Shown in pieces: positions 42,096 through 52,437 of a stretch of 64,000 nucleotides of DNA. Source of the stretch: Aureisphaera galaxeae. GTDB taxonomy: Bacteria; Bacteroidota; Bacteroidia; Flavobacteriales; Flavobacteriaceae. Location: positions 776,812-840,811 of the forward strand of contig NZ_JAQQTF010000002.1 in NCBI RefSeq assembly GCF_028561275.1, given 5' to 3'. Numbering within the stretch: the first letter of the stretch is position 1; the number at the start of each line of letters is the position of its first letter. The notes under the pieces were generated by a model, which worked only from the letters and a program-made list of their open reading frames with translations, ran no database searches and was not told the origin of the DNA. Made by a program: the position numbers and the translations under genes.

Positions 42096-42941
42096 ATGGA
42101 AAATTTTTCCTTGAGTTCCATTTTTAAACGCTATAAATGGAAGGTATCGTTCACTTTTTTATTGTTGGTTTTGGAGAATGTTTCCAAAGTGTTGCAACCG
42201 TTCGTTTTGGGGGTGGCTATTAACGATCTCATCACGGCTAAATATGAAGGCCTTGTGCATTTTTGTATTCTGTATGCAATAGGGTTTCTGTTCGGAGTTA
42301 TCCGTCGTTATTACGATACTAGGGCTTATACCTCTATCTATACCCAAGTAGCTTCAGAAATCACGGAGAAGCAAAACGCAAAGGACGTAGAGGTCTCTGC
42401 AATCGCAGCGAGGAGTTCCTTGGTAAAGGAATTGGTCGATTTCTTTGAGCATGACGTAACACAGGCCTTTACCGCGACTCTTGGCGTAGTAGGGGCATTG
42501 GTCATGCTGGCTCTTTTCGATGGTTGGATCTTTTTTGGTTGTGTCGCAGCGATTCTAATCATCATGATCATTTACTTGCTCAGTACAGGCCATATCTATG
42601 GTTATCATAAGGGCTTGAATGATGAGTTGGAACACCGGATCAATGTATTGGAAGCGAGAGATCAAAAGGGGATTTTCAATCATTTTAAAAGTATTTCAAG
42701 ATGGTTGGTAAAGCTTTCCGATTTAGAAACCCTGAATTTTGGACTTATTGAAATTGTATTATTCGCCCTAGCGATCTTTGCCCTCTATGTGTCTGCCAGT
42801 GCCATAGGCGCAACGGCCGGAAGCATTTTTTCCATCCTAACCTATGTGCTGGAATTCTCCAATGGAGTGTTCATGCTACCCATTATTTTTCAACAAGTAA
42901 TTCGCCTTAAGGAAATCAGTTCTCGGCTTAAGAACATCTAA
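42096..42941 (+). CDS. ABC transporter six-transmembrane domain protein without ATPase
   Basis: A 281-aa membrane protein resembling the membrane half of an ABC exporter (ABC_membrane_3-type): hydrophobic helices near 17-38, 55-72, 125-160 and 220-260, with a long cytoplasmic segment between. No Walker motifs are present and none of the neighbours is an ABC ATPase, so it may work with another protein or have a non-transport role. The start at 42096 (MENFSLSS) was chosen because the -7 box overlaps the alternative start. Confidence 0.75.
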   Translation: MENFSLSSIFKRYKWKVSFTFLLLVLENVSKVLQPFVLGVAINDLITAKYEGLVHFCILYAIGFLFGVIRRYYDTRAYTSIYTQVASEITEKQNAKDVEVSAIAARSSLVKELVDFFEHDVTQAFTATLGVVGALVMLALFDGWIFFGCVAAILIIMIIYLLSTGHIYGYHKGLNDELEHRINVLEARDQKGIFNHFKSISRWLVKLSDLETLNFGLIEIVLFALAIFALYVSASAIGATAGSIFSILTYVLEFSNGVFMLPIIFQQVIRLKEISSRLKNI

Positions 42942-42996
42942 GGGTAAGGGAATTTCTGTGGTGAAGTAAAAGGTTTTTGAAGAATAGGAATTATGG

Positions 42997-43004
42997 TACC
43001 TTTG
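42997..43004 (+). promoter_or_regulatory. -7 element of the era promoter
   Basis: TACCTTTG is a perfect TAnnTTTG match. It overlaps the first codons of an in-frame ATG at 42993, so translation must start at the ATG at 43020. A TTTG at 42976-42979 may be the -33 element, 17 nt upstream. Confidence 0.65.
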
Positions 43005-43019
43005 CCCAAAATCCATTGT

Positions 43020-43904
43020 ATGCCGCACAAAGCAGGTTTTGTAAACATTATCGGAAATCCCAATGTGGGGAAAAGCACCCTTATGAATGCCTTTGTTGGG
43101 GAACGATTGTCCATCATAACCTCCAAAGCACAAACCACCCGTCATCGTATTTTGGGAATTGTGAATGGAGAGGACTTTCAAGTGGTGTTGAGTGATACGC
43201 CTGGAATTATTAAACCGGCCTATCAGCTTCAGGAGAGCATGATGGATTTTGTAAAATCCGCCTTCGAAGATGCCGATGTACTCCTTTATTTGGTTGAATT
43301 GGGCGAGAAGGATTTAAAGGACGAAGCATTCTTCAAAAAAATCACAAATGCCAACATTCCCGTACTGTTACTCATCAATAAGATTGATACAGGGGATGAA
43401 CAACGATTAGTGGCAGCGGTAGAGCTCTGGCAGGAAAAAGTGCCCAATGCCGAAGTGTTTGCCATATCGGCCCTCGAAAATTTTGGAGTATCCCAAGTGT
43501 TTCAACGAATCCTGGAATTGCTCCCAGAATCACCTCCATTCTACCCCAAGGATCAATTAACCGACAAGCCCGAACGCTTTTTTGTGAATGAAACCATACG
43601 TGAAAAAATCCTCCTGCATTACAAAAAGGAGGTTCCCTATTCCGTTGAAATTGATACCGAAGAGTTTCACGAAGATGAGAAGATCATCCGTATCCGTTCT
43701 GTGATTATGGTTGAGCGCGATACACAAAAAGGAATCATTATTGGTCATAAGGGGAGTGCTTTAAAGCGTGTTGGGGTAGAAGCCCGAAAGGATTTGGAAA
43801 AATTTTTCGGTAAGCAAATCCATTTAGAACTCTATGTGAAGGTAAATAAGAACTGGCGCAGTAATGAAAAACAGCTACGTCGCTTTGGGTACAATAACAA
43901 CTAG
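43020..43904 (+). CDS. era: GTPase Era
   Basis: A 294-aa GTPase needed for 30S assembly by binding the 3' end of 16S rRNA. G1 is GNPNVGKST, G2 region TTRHRI, G3 DTPG, G4 NKID, G5 SALENFG. The C-terminal KH domain is seen in IIIGHKGSALKRVG and ends with WRSNEKQLRRFGYN. The start at 43020 (MPHKAGFVNIIG) is fixed by the promoter box inside the upstream ATG frame. The stop overlaps the convergent gene by 4 nt. Confidence 0.96.
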   Translation: MPHKAGFVNIIGNPNVGKSTLMNAFVGERLSIITSKAQTTRHRILGIVNGEDFQVVLSDTPGIIKPAYQLQESMMDFVKSAFEDADVLLYLVELGEKDLKDEAFFKKITNANIPVLLLINKIDTGDEQRLVAAVELWQEKVPNAEVFAISALENFGVSQVFQRILELLPESPPFYPKDQLTDKPERFFVNETIREKILLHYKKEVPYSVEIDTEEFHEDEKIIRIRSVIMVERDTQKGIIIGHKGSALKRVGVEARKDLEKFFGKQIHLELYVKVNKNWRSNEKQLRRFGYNNN

Positions 43905-44407
43905 TTTCTCAAAACTCCTTTCATGAATTGGTAGAGCTCCAGCATTTCATCATGCCCGGTAGCTTTTCCCATTCTTCCCGCGAAGTACAAAACGAACCAC
44001 AAAAGTACCAGCAGAGCCATAACGGTAAGTTGTACGGCATAAGGCGCCCCCAACGAAATCTGAGTGTAGACCCATATTCCCATACCAATAAATAATGTGG
44101 CGACCAAAAAGTGGATAAACATAAAGAGTGTCCATACACTGGGTTTGGGTCCGAAAAGTCCGTGTAATGTACAGTGATTATCTTCGAAACTGATAATTTC
44201 TATATCCAATTGAGGGGACCAGAAATGCTGTTTCTCTTTGGGAATTTTAATGAATACATGATCATCGACACAATGGACAATATATGCGTCCGTGTGTTCC
44301 TTAGCTTCAGCAAACCATGATAATGCCTGTTCTTTGGGATACTCCAATTCAATTTTAAAGCGGGGTCGTAGCGCTATTTCCTGGGCTATTTCTTTCGGTG
44401 GTTTCAT
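43901..44407 (-). CDS. Hypothetical membrane protein between era and der
   Basis: A 168-aa protein with about 90 N-terminal soluble residues (FKIELEYPKEQALSWFAEA ... HVFIKIPKEKQHFW, resembling a small alpha/beta module), then two membrane helices (VWTLFMFIHFLVATLFIGMGIWVY and VQLTVMALLVLLWFVLYFA). The start is taken at ATG 44407 (MKPPKEIAQEI), since the longer frame begins at TTG. No family recognised. It overlaps the era stop by 4 nt and is divergent from der. Confidence 0.75.
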   Translation of the reverse strand: MKPPKEIAQEIALRPRFKIELEYPKEQALSWFAEAKEHTDAYIVHCVDDHVFIKIPKEKQHFWSPQLDIEIISFEDNHCTLHGLFGPKPSVWTLFMFIHFLVATLFIGMGIWVYTQISLGAPYAVQLTVMALLVLLWFVLYFAGRMGKATGHDEMLELYQFMKGVLRN

Positions 44408-44503
44408 TTTTTCAATGTAAGGAGCGAAGGGGCGGCCGAAAATGACAACCGTCACTTTTCCCAATATTTTAGGTGAAAAGGAGTGTAGCTATCGCGGAAA
44501 TAG

Positions 44504-44511
44504 TATTTTTG
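44504..44511 (+). promoter_or_regulatory. -7 element of the der promoter
   Basis: TATTTTTG matches TAnnTTTG exactly and sits 17 nt before the der ATG at 44529, which supports that start rather than an in-frame upstream one. Confidence 0.6.
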
Positions 44512-44528
44512 CAGTCAATTATTGCATT

Positions 44529-45830
44529 ATGAGTATTGTAGCCATTGTAGGAAGACCCAATGTGGGAAAGTCCACCTTTTTTAATCGCCTTATCCAGCGG
44601 CGCGAAGCCATTGTAGATTCGGTGAGTGGGGTGACCCGTGACCGGCATTATGGAAAGAGCGATTGGAACGGAAAGGAATTTTCTGTGATCGATACGGGAG
44701 GGTATGTAGTAGGTAGCGACGATATTTTCGAAGCAGAGATCGACAAGCAGGTAGAACTCGCCATCGATGAAGCCGATGCCATCATCTTCATGGTCGATGT
44801 AGAAACCGGAGTGACTGGAATGGACGAAGAGGTAGCACAATTATTACGAAAGAGCAAAAAGCCTTTTTTCTTGGCCGTAAACAAGGTAGATAGTGCCAAC
44901 CGCCAGAATGATGCTGTAGAGTTCTATTCCTTGGGAGTAGAGAAGTATTATACCATTTCCAGTATTAATGGAAGTGGGAGCGGGGAATTGTTGGACGATT
45001 TGGTGAAGGTGTTGCCCGAGGAACAACCAAAAGAAGAGGAAGAATTACCAAGATTTGCCGTGGTGGGTAGGCCCAATGCGGGGAAATCATCTTTCATCAA
45101 TGCTTTAATTGGGGAAGATCGTTTTGTGGTGACCGATATAGCAGGTACTACAAGAGATAGTATCGATACCCGATATAACCGTTTTGGGTTCGAATTCAAT
45201 TTGGTAGATACCGCTGGGATTCGAAGAAAAAGCAAGGTGAAAGAAGACCTAGAATTCTATTCGGTAATGCGAAGTGTTCGAGCTATTGAACACTGCGATG
45301 TAGTAATTTTGGTGTTCGATGCTACTCGCGGATTCGATGGACAGGTACAGAATATCTTCTGGTTGGCCCAACGCAACAATAAAGGGATTGTAATTTTGGC
45401 GAATAAGTGGGACTTGGTAGAGAAAGAGACCCATACCGTAAAGGAATACGAAGCCATGATTAAAAAGCAATGCGAGCCCTTTACCGATATTCCCATTGTA
45501 TTCATGTCTGCGCTTACCAAACAACGAATTTACAAAGCGATAGAAACTGCTGTAGATGTACATAAGCGAAGAAGCAACAAGATAAAGACGTCTTTGCTAA
45601 ACGATACCATGCTGCCCATTATTCAGGCAACACCACCGCCTGCTTATAAAGGGAAGTATGTGAAGATAAAGTTCTGTACGCAGTTGCCTACGCCGCATCC
45701 TTGTTTCGCATTCTTTTGTAATCTTCCGCAGTACCTTAAAGATCCATATAAGCGCTTTATTGAAAATCAGTTACGCGAACATTTCGATTATACAGGAGTT
45801 CCGCTTACCATTTACTTTAGAAAGAAGTAG
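44529..45830 (+). CDS. der: Ribosome-assembly GTPase Der (EngA)
   Basis: A 433-aa protein with two GTPase domains in tandem, the hallmark of Der, which helps mature the 50S subunit. Domain 1: [24 protein letters not shown]. Domain 2: [25 protein letters not shown]. The KH-like C-terminal domain includes [13 protein letters not shown] and ends [11 protein letters not shown]. The start MSIVAIVG is fixed by the promoter box. Core gene, normal length. Confidence 0.96.
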   Translation: MSIVAIVGRPNVGKSTFFNRLIQRREAIVDSVSGVTRDRHYGKSDWNGKEFSVIDTGGYVVGSDDIFEAEIDKQVELAIDEADAIIFMVDVETGVTGMDEEVAQLLRKSKKPFFLAVNKVDSANRQNDAVEFYSLGVEKYYTISSINGSGSGELLDDLVKVLPEEQPKEEEELPRFAVVGRPNAGKSSFINALIGEDRFVVTDIAGTTRDSIDTRYNRFGFEFNLVDTAGIRRKSKVKEDLEFYSVMRSVRAIEHCDVVILVFDATRGFDGQVQNIFWLAQRNNKGIVILANKWDLVEKETHTVKEYEAMIKKQCEPFTDIPIVFMSALTKQRIYKAIETAVDVHKRRSNKIKTSLLNDTMLPIIQATPPPAYKGKYVKIKFCTQLPTPHPCFAFFCNLPQYLKDPYKRFIENQLREHFDYTGVPLTIYFRKK

Positions 45831-45958
45831 CCGATGGGTTCACATAGGGTAATTTGCGTTTCACGAGTACAAACTGTTACATTTAGGTTATAAATCCCGT
45901 CTATTATAGTAATTGACAAGGAGTACGTTTAGATTCTCCGTATCTTTCTATAGTTGTT

Positions 45959-48097
45959 ATGAAAAGATGGGTGCTCATTATATGCGTTCTTATGGGAGTG
46001 CAGGCTGTTTCCCAGATCACCGTAGACGAGAGTTATACAACTCAGGAAATGGTGGAAGATATCCTTATAAACAGCCCTTGCGCAGAGGTTTCCTTTTTTT
46101 CTTCGAGTACCGGGACCGATTTTAATGAAGTAAACGGCATAGGTGTATTTACAGGCAATGGATCGGGCTTCCCTTTCGATTCGGGAGTGATCTTAAGTAC
46201 GGGTGATGTACTGAAGGCGCGCGGCCCCAATGATAGCATCCCCAATAGCGATGGAACGATAGCTTGGCGGGGCGATCTGGATTTGGAAGATATTACCAAT
46301 GTGAGGGAAACCAGCAATGCCTCTTCCATAGAATTCCATTTTATTCCATTGTCCAATCGCATTAGTTTCGATTTCATTTTAGCCTCCGAGGAATACAACC
46401 AAAGCTTCGAATGCAATTTTTCCGACACTTTCGCATTTATACTGACCCGCCTCGATACTGGGGAAAGTCGAAATCTGGCGGTCTTGCCTGGAACAAGTAC
46501 ACCCATTACGGTGACCAACATTCACCCCTTGGTGGAAGCCACACCCAATACCAATGGATGCCCAGCTAGAAATGAAAATTTCTTCGACACCTATAACTTT
46601 CCGCCGTTTCGGCCTAGGGATGAGTCCCCCACCGATTTTGGAGGGCAAACGGTTGTCTTAACAGCTAGGGGCAATGTAATAAGCGGTGAAGAATATGTAA
46701 TAAAATTGGTCATTGCCGATTCTAGGGATACGCTGGTCGATACAGCGGTGTTCATTGGGGGAAATACCTTTAATATAGGAATAGAGTTAGGGGAAGATCT
46801 TACCTTGGAAAATGGAAACGCTCCTTGCGAAGGGGATAAAGGGGTTGAAATTGGAGTAGAGCCTGATAGTTTGATCAGTTTTCAATGGTTTTTAGAGAAT
46901 CCCAATACGGGAACGTTCGAGATCATTCCTGGGGCTACTTCCAGTACCTTTTTTGCCACTCAGGAAGGAACCTATCGGTTGCGGGGATCGCTCAGCTCTG
47001 GGTGTGTGATAGAAGATGATATCTTGGTCGAATTCGGCCCAATTCCCGTAGCAGGCCCTCCACTGGAGTATGTGCTGTGCAATATTGAAAATAACGATGT
47101 TCCTGTCCTTTTCGATCTCACCAATCCCGATATTATTGCACAGATTTTAGATGGACAGGATCCGTCCATTTTTGTCGTTACTTTCTATGAAACCCTAGCC
47201 GATGCGCAAGCAGCGGAGAATCCACTTCCCGACCTGTATGAAAACAGCTCGAATCCCCAGACGATTTACGTGCGCATCGCAGCGGGAAATACCAATTGTT
47301 TCGATATCACTACCCTTCAATTGGAAGTAAGAACCATTCCTTTTGTGTCTTTGGAAGAACTCTACCGCATTTGTGTGGATGCAGAAGGTGCTGTTATTTC
47401 TGAAGAAGAAGGGGAACCTTCGCCCACACTTATAGAAACAGGCTTGGGATCTGGCAATTTTCAGTTTCAATGGTTTCTGAATGGACAGTTACTAGAAAAT
47501 GAGACCGGTTCCAGTATTTCTCCTGAAGAGGAAGGCATTTACAGTGTTACTATAAGTGATTTGGTGAATGAATGTTCGGCCTCGCTAGAAACTAGGGTAG
47601 TGGCTGCTTCCCCTCCTTTTACCTATACGGCTGAGGTAACGAACGACTTTTTTGCTGAAACGACCAATATCGAAGCCGCTGCCGAAGGATTGGGTATCTA
47701 TGTTTTCCGTTTGGATGACGGGCCTTTTCAGGAAAACGGATTGTTCGAGAATGTTGCTTCGGGAAGTCACACCCTACTCATTAAAGATGCAACGGGTTGT
47801 GGAAGTGTCTTGATTCCCTTGCTCATTGTCGATTATCCAAAACTACTAACGCCCAATCAGGATGGATACCATGATCGATGGAATATTTTCGATCTGGCCG
47901 AGATCGATCCTGATGCCCGTGTGTATATTTTTGACCGCTTCGGAAAATTATTGAAAGAATTACGAGCCAATTCCCGCGGATGGGACGGAACCTTCCACGG
48001 CAATCCACTTCCTTCGAGCGACTATTGGTTTCGGGTAGATTATACCGAAGAGGGAGTAGGAAAAACGTTCCGTGGGCATTTTACACTGAAACGATAG
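45959..48097 (+). CDS. T9SS type B cargo protein with choice-of-anchor L domain
   Basis: A 712-aa secreted protein. A signal peptide opens it (LIICVLMGVQAVSQ). Residues 25-260 form a choice-of-anchor L-type domain (ITVDESYTTQEMVED, FDFILASEEYNQ, VVLTARGNVISGEEY). Immunoglobulin-like repeats follow. The last 85 residues are the gliding-associated C-terminal sorting domain (CHU_C type: LTPNQDGYHDRWN, VYIFDRFGKLLKEL, DYWFRVDY ... GHFTLKR), which sends the protein through the type IX system encoded by gldKLMN in this window. Confidence 0.93.
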   Translation: MKRWVLIICVLMGVQAVSQITVDESYTTQEMVEDILINSPCAEVSFFSSSTGTDFNEVNGIGVFTGNGSGFPFDSGVILSTGDVLKARGPNDSIPNSDGTIAWRGDLDLEDITNVRETSNASSIEFHFIPLSNRISFDFILASEEYNQSFECNFSDTFAFILTRLDTGESRNLAVLPGTSTPITVTNIHPLVEATPNTNGCPARNENFFDTYNFPPFRPRDESPTDFGGQTVVLTARGNVISGEEYVIKLVIADSRDTLVDTAVFIGGNTFNIGIELGEDLTLENGNAPCEGDKGVEIGVEPDSLISFQWFLENPNTGTFEIIPGATSSTFFATQEGTYRLRGSLSSGCVIEDDILVEFGPIPVAGPPLEYVLCNIENNDVPVLFDLTNPDIIAQILDGQDPSIFVVTFYETLADAQAAENPLPDLYENSSNPQTIYVRIAAGNTNCFDITTLQLEVRTIPFVSLEELYRICVDAEGAVISEEEGEPSPTLIETGLGSGNFQFQWFLNGQLLENETGSSISPEEEGIYSVTISDLVNECSASLETRVVAASPPFTYTAEVTNDFFAETTNIEAAAEGLGIYVFRLDDGPFQENGLFENVASGSHTLLIKDATGCGSVLIPLLIVDYPKLLTPNQDGYHDRWNIFDLAEIDPDARVYIFDRFGKLLKELRANSRGWDGTFHGNPLPSSDYWFRVDYTEEGVGKTFRGHFTLKR

Positions 48098-48143
48098 AAG
48101 GAAGTCATATTTCAAAAAAATATGGGTATTTAAACTTCTATTA

Positions 48144-48176
48144 TTGGAATATTTCCTAAATTTGGAATAATTCCAA
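48144..48176. promoter_or_regulatory. Tandem palindromic operator over the dinB-dnaE promoter
   Basis: Two related 15-bp palindromes start 18 bp apart: TTGGAATATTTCCTA (48144-48158, 13 of 15 positions equal) and TTGGAATAATTCCAA (48162-48176, perfect). The -7 box TAAATTTG (48157-48164, exact consensus) shares bases with both. The start codon is 7 nt further on. This is where a LexA-like or other damage-responsive repressor would sit. Confidence 0.75.
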
Positions 48177-48182
48177 TAAACT

Positions 48183-49406
48183 ATGTCTAATCGTACCATC
48201 CTCCATCTCGATCTGGACACTTTTTTTGTCTCCTGCGAACGCCTTCTAGACAGCCGTCTGGTGGGACGTCCCGTCATTGTTGGTGGTACAGGGGATCGTG
48301 GTGTAGTGAGTGCGGCAAGTTATGAAGCTAGAGTGTACGGTGTGCATTCAGGGATGCCCATGCGTATGGCCCGAGATCTCTGTCCTATGGGAACGTATAT
48401 TCGGGGGAATGCCGGTACCTATACCAAGTTTTCGAAAATGGTGACAGAGATTCTTCAGGAAGAAGTTCCTGTGCTCGAAAAGTCTTCCGTAGATGAGTTT
48501 TATGCCGATCTAAGCGGGATGGACCGTTTTTTTGGTTGCTACAAATTTTCCAGCGAGTTGCGAAAGCGAATCATCAAAGAGACAGGCTTGCCCATTTCCT
48601 TTGGGCTTTCAGAAAATAAGACGGTTTCCAAAGTAGCTACCAACGAAGCCAAACCCAACAACCAGCTTAAGATCGATACGGGTTACGAAAAACCCTTTTT
48701 GGCCCCGCTTTCTGTAAAGAAAATACCCATGGTAGGCGAGAAGACCTTTCGTACGTTCTGCAATTTGGGGGTAAAGCGTATTGCAACCGTTCAGGAAATG
48801 CCCTTGGAAATGATGTTATCGGTTTTTGGAAAAAATGGAAGGATCATCTGGCAACGCGCCAACGGCATTGACGCCACTCCCATTATTCCTTACCACGAAC
48901 GCAAGTCCATTTCGAGCGAGCGTACCTATGGAAAGGATACCACAGATATTACCAAGATAAAGACGACCATCATTGCGATGGCCGAAAATTTAGCCTTTCA
49001 ATTGCGAAGGGGCGAAAAGCTTACTTCCTGTGTTACCGTTAAGATTCGGTATTCCGATTTTCAAACCTATTCCAAACAGGCGAAGATTTCATATACCTCT
49101 GCAGACCATAATCTCATTCCCAAGGTGATGGAGCTCTTCGATAAACTGTACAATAGGAGGTTGCTCATTCGTTTGGTGGGAGTGCGTTACAGCAGTCTTA
49201 CGGCTGGAAATTATCAGATCGACCTTTTCGAGGATACCAAGAAGACGGTAAATCTTTATCAAGCAATGGATACCATACGCCTTCGCTATGGTGATCGAAG
49301 CATCATGCGAGCTGCTACTTTGGGAGAAGGCGCCCGAACCGTGGGCAATTTTACGAATCCATTCAATGGGGAACCTCCCATTGTCCTTGCACACAGAACC
49401 CAGTAA
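48183..49406 (+). CDS. dinB: DNA polymerase IV / Y-family translesion polymerase
   Basis: A 407-aa Y-family polymerase. The palm motifs are LDLDTFFVSCE (first aspartates) and SVDEFYADLSG (second acidic pair); the HhH region is KIPMVGEKTFRTF and the little finger follows. It lacks a clear beta-clamp-binding tail but ends near the DinB length. It is the first gene of a two-gene operon with dnaE (1-nt overlap, TAATG), under the palindromic operator. Such pairs act in error-prone bypass after DNA damage. UmuC-type assignment is possible. Confidence 0.85.
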   Translation: MSNRTILHLDLDTFFVSCERLLDSRLVGRPVIVGGTGDRGVVSAASYEARVYGVHSGMPMRMARDLCPMGTYIRGNAGTYTKFSKMVTEILQEEVPVLEKSSVDEFYADLSGMDRFFGCYKFSSELRKRIIKETGLPISFGLSENKTVSKVATNEAKPNNQLKIDTGYEKPFLAPLSVKKIPMVGEKTFRTFCNLGVKRIATVQEMPLEMMLSVFGKNGRIIWQRANGIDATPIIPYHERKSISSERTYGKDTTDITKIKTTIIAMAENLAFQLRRGEKLTSCVTVKIRYSDFQTYSKQAKISYTSADHNLIPKVMELFDKLYNRRLLIRLVGVRYSSLTAGNYQIDLFEDTKKTVNLYQAMDTIRLRYGDRSIMRAATLGEGARTVGNFTNPFNGEPPIVLAHRTQ

Positions 49407-52400
49407 TGTACTTGAACAATCACACATATTACAGCATGCGGTATGGGGCCCTTTCGGAAGACGAGCTGTTGTCCCTGGCCCAACAATGCGGATGCAAAAA
49501 AATACCTATTACTGATATAAATAATACCTCCGCCTGCCTCAATTTTGTTCGTAGGTCATCCGAGTTCGATATCAAGCCTGTCGTAGGGGTAGACTTTAGG
49601 AATGGGGCCGAGCAACTATTTGTGGCCTTGGCAAAGAACAATGAAGGTTTTTTAGAGATCAATAATTTCCTTTCCCATCATTTGCATAACGATGAGGACA
49701 TTCCGCCAGAGGCTCCTCCTTTTGAGAATGTAATAGTCATCTATCCTTTCGAAAAAGTACTGCTGTTGGAAAAAACGAAGTTTGCCAAGCATGAATATAT
49801 CGGGATTCACGAACGGGAACTGAACAAGCTTCGCTTTTCGAGTTTATCGAAATACCGAGATCGTTTGGTAGCCTTGCATACGGTAAGTTTTCGGGGCAAA
49901 CGGGATTACAACATTCATCGATTGCTCAGGGCTATAGACAACAATACCCTGCTCAGCAAATTATCTGAAGAGGAGCAAGGGGATAAGAATGACAGCATGA
50001 TTCCCCTACACGATTTTGAAGCCCTCTTTTCCGAACATTCTTATATCATTGAAAATACCCGAAAAGTACTTTCTGAATGCAGTATTACATTCAATTTTTC
50101 CCGGGATCAGAAACCGCAAAACCTTTTGGCTTTTACAGGCTGTATGAAGCAGGATTTCGAACTATTGAATGAACTCTGCCAGAAGGGCCTTCCATATCGA
50201 TATCCCGATGTAGATGATGAGATTTTGAAACGATTAAAAAAAGAACTTGATCTCATAAAAAAGAAAGGCTTCGTTTCCTTTTTTCTCATCAATTGGCGCA
50301 TTGTACAGTATGCCAAAGAGAATGGTTATTACCATGTAGGCCGAGGGAGTGGGGCCAATAGTATTGTCGCCTATTTGCTCGAGATTACCGATGTAGACCC
50401 TATTGAGCTCGACCTGTATTTTGAACGTTTTATGAACCTGTACCGTTCGACCCCACCCGATTTCGACATCGATTTTTCCACCTGGGATCGGGAAGATGTA
50501 ACTCGTTTTATTTTCGAATTTTTTGGAGGCAAAGGACAGGTAGCATTGTTGGGGGCCTATGTGTCCTTTAAGCACAGTGGGGCAGTGCGGGAATTGGGAA
50601 AGGTCTTCGGATTGCCCAAGGAAGAGATCGATAAGTTGAGTAGTGGTAAGTTTAAGGTAAGCAAGCTGGATGATCTGTCGAAGTTGGTGCTAAAGTATGC
50701 CAAGCTGTTTCACGGTCGTCCCAATTATATAAGTATTCATGCGGCAGGCATCCTTATTTCGGAAAAGCCCATCCATTATTTTTCGGCTACGAATCTACCG
50801 CCCAAAGGATTTCCCACGGTACAGTTCGATATGCACATTGCGGAAGATGTGGGGTTGTATAAGTTCGACATTTTGGGGCAGCGGGGTTTGGGGAAGATCA
50901 AAGATGCTTTGACCATTATTAAGGAGAACCATCCTGGGGTGCAATTGCTCGACATTCATAACGCAAAACCCCTGTTCAAAGATGAAAACATCAACAATAT
51001 GATTGCTCAGGCGGAGTGTATTGGTTGTTTCTATGTAGAATCCCCAGCCATGCGAATGCTTCTGAAAAAGATAGGTGTGAACGATTATCTAACCTTGGTA
51101 GCTGCGAGTTCCATTATTAGACCTGGTGTGGCCAAGAGCGGAATGATGCGGGAATATATCCTTCGGCATAAAAATCCGGAGCGCAGAAAACAGGCACATC
51201 CCGTGCTTTGGGATCTTATGGAAGATACCTACGGAGTTATGGTATATCAGGAAGACGTGATTAAAGTAGCACACCATTATGCCGATCTAACCCTTGGGGA
51301 AGCTGATGTGTTACGAAGGGGAATGAGTGGAAAGTATCGATCCCGAGAGGAGTTTCAGGCCGTACGGCAAAAGTTCATCGATAATTGCCGGAAGAAGGGG
51401 GAAGACGATGCCATGATTTTCGATGTGTGGCGACAGATCGAAAGTTTTGCGGGCTACGCCTTTGCAAAGGGGCATTCGGCTTCCTATGCGGTAGAGAGCT
51501 ATCAGAGTTTGTACCTTAAGTGTTACTATCCATTGGAATATATGGTAGCGACCCTCAATAATGGAGGTGGGTTTTATCGGGTAGAAACCTATGTACACGA
51601 AGCCCGTCGATATGGAGGAACCATCCACGCACCCTGCATTAATAGAAGTGAGATCCAAACCGTGATCTACGGAAAGGAGATCTATTTGGGGTTTCAACAT
51701 CTGAAGGGTTTAGAAAAAGGGACCATGGTAAAAATTATCAATGCTAGGGATGGCGGCACTTTTGCTTCCCTTGACGATTTTATTGAAAGGGTTCCCATGA
51801 GTATTGAACAGATGGATGTTTTGATACGTATCGATGCATTGAGGAGTTTGGGAAAGGACAAGCGAAGCTTTTTGTGGGAAGCCTATATGAAAGAAAACAA
51901 ATCCTTGATAGATGAAGCCCAACAGCGCATGTTCCGGCTATCGGGACGTGAATTTGCATTGCCCAATTTCGAAATTACCCATCTTGAAAATGCTTTCGAA
52001 CAAATGGAACTCATCGGGTTTCCCTTATATGATCCGTTTATTTTATTGGAAGAGCCGCCAAAAAATGAATTAACAACTAGAGAATTGCCCAAATTCCTGA
52101 ACAAAACGGTTGTGATCTATGGGTACTTGGTAACGATAAAAAATACGAGTACGTCTAAAGGGGCACGAATGAATTTTGGGACGTTTTTGGATCAGGAAGG
52201 AAATTGGATCGACACAGTACATTTTCCCCCTGTGGCGAAGAAATATCCTTTTCGTGGAAAGGGCATATATAGGATTACAGGAAAGGTAGTAGAAGAGTTT
52301 GATTTTCTTACGATCGAAGCTTCAAAATTGGAACGGATGAACTATATCCCCGATCCGCGATTCGACACTTCTTTTGATGGAAAGCCTACGAAAGGCCCCA

Positions 52401-52426
52401 GTCTTTTATTACCAGAAGCTCTTTGA
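49406..52426 (+). CDS. Error-prone DnaE-type DNA polymerase III alpha subunit
   Basis: A 1006-aa C-family polymerase, shorter than replicative DnaE of Bacteroidota. The PHP region begins the protein (HTYYSMRYGALSEDEL), where the usual second histidine of the HxH metal motif is Tyr. The catalytic aspartates are in PDFDIDF; palm/fingers motifs GRGSGANSIVAY and FAKGHSASYAV (HxxAY-like) follow, and a C-terminal OB-fold region (VIYGYLVTIKNTSTSKG) ends it. Coupled to dinB by a 1-nt overlap; likely the DnaE2-type partner for mutagenic bypass. Confidence 0.87.
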   Translation: MYLNNHTYYSMRYGALSEDELLSLAQQCGCKKIPITDINNTSACLNFVRRSSEFDIKPVVGVDFRNGAEQLFVALAKNNEGFLEINNFLSHHLHNDEDIPPEAPPFENVIVIYPFEKVLLLEKTKFAKHEYIGIHERELNKLRFSSLSKYRDRLVALHTVSFRGKRDYNIHRLLRAIDNNTLLSKLSEEEQGDKNDSMIPLHDFEALFSEHSYIIENTRKVLSECSITFNFSRDQKPQNLLAFTGCMKQDFELLNELCQKGLPYRYPDVDDEILKRLKKELDLIKKKGFVSFFLINWRIVQYAKENGYYHVGRGSGANSIVAYLLEITDVDPIELDLYFERFMNLYRSTPPDFDIDFSTWDREDVTRFIFEFFGGKGQVALLGAYVSFKHSGAVRELGKVFGLPKEEIDKLSSGKFKVSKLDDLSKLVLKYAKLFHGRPNYISIHAAGILISEKPIHYFSATNLPPKGFPTVQFDMHIAEDVGLYKFDILGQRGLGKIKDALTIIKENHPGVQLLDIHNAKPLFKDENINNMIAQAECIGCFYVESPAMRMLLKKIGVNDYLTLVAASSIIRPGVAKSGMMREYILRHKNPERRKQAHPVLWDLMEDTYGVMVYQEDVIKVAHHYADLTLGEADVLRRGMSGKYRSREEFQAVRQKFIDNCRKKGEDDAMIFDVWRQIESFAGYAFAKGHSASYAVESYQSLYLKCYYPLEYMVATLNNGGGFYRVETYVHEARRYGGTIHAPCINRSEIQTVIYGKEIYLGFQHLKGLEKGTMVKIINARDGGTFASLDDFIERVPMSIEQMDVLIRIDALRSLGKDKRSFLWEAYMKENKSLIDEAQQRMFRLSGREFALPNFEITHLENAFEQMELIGFPLYDPFILLEEPPKNELTTRELPKFLNKTVVIYGYLVTIKNTSTSKGARMNFGTFLDQEGNWIDTVHFPPVAKKYPFRGKGIYRITGKVVEEFDFLTIEASKLERMNYIPDPRFDTSFDGKPTKGPSLLLPEAL

Positions 52427-52437
52427 GTTTGGGCATT

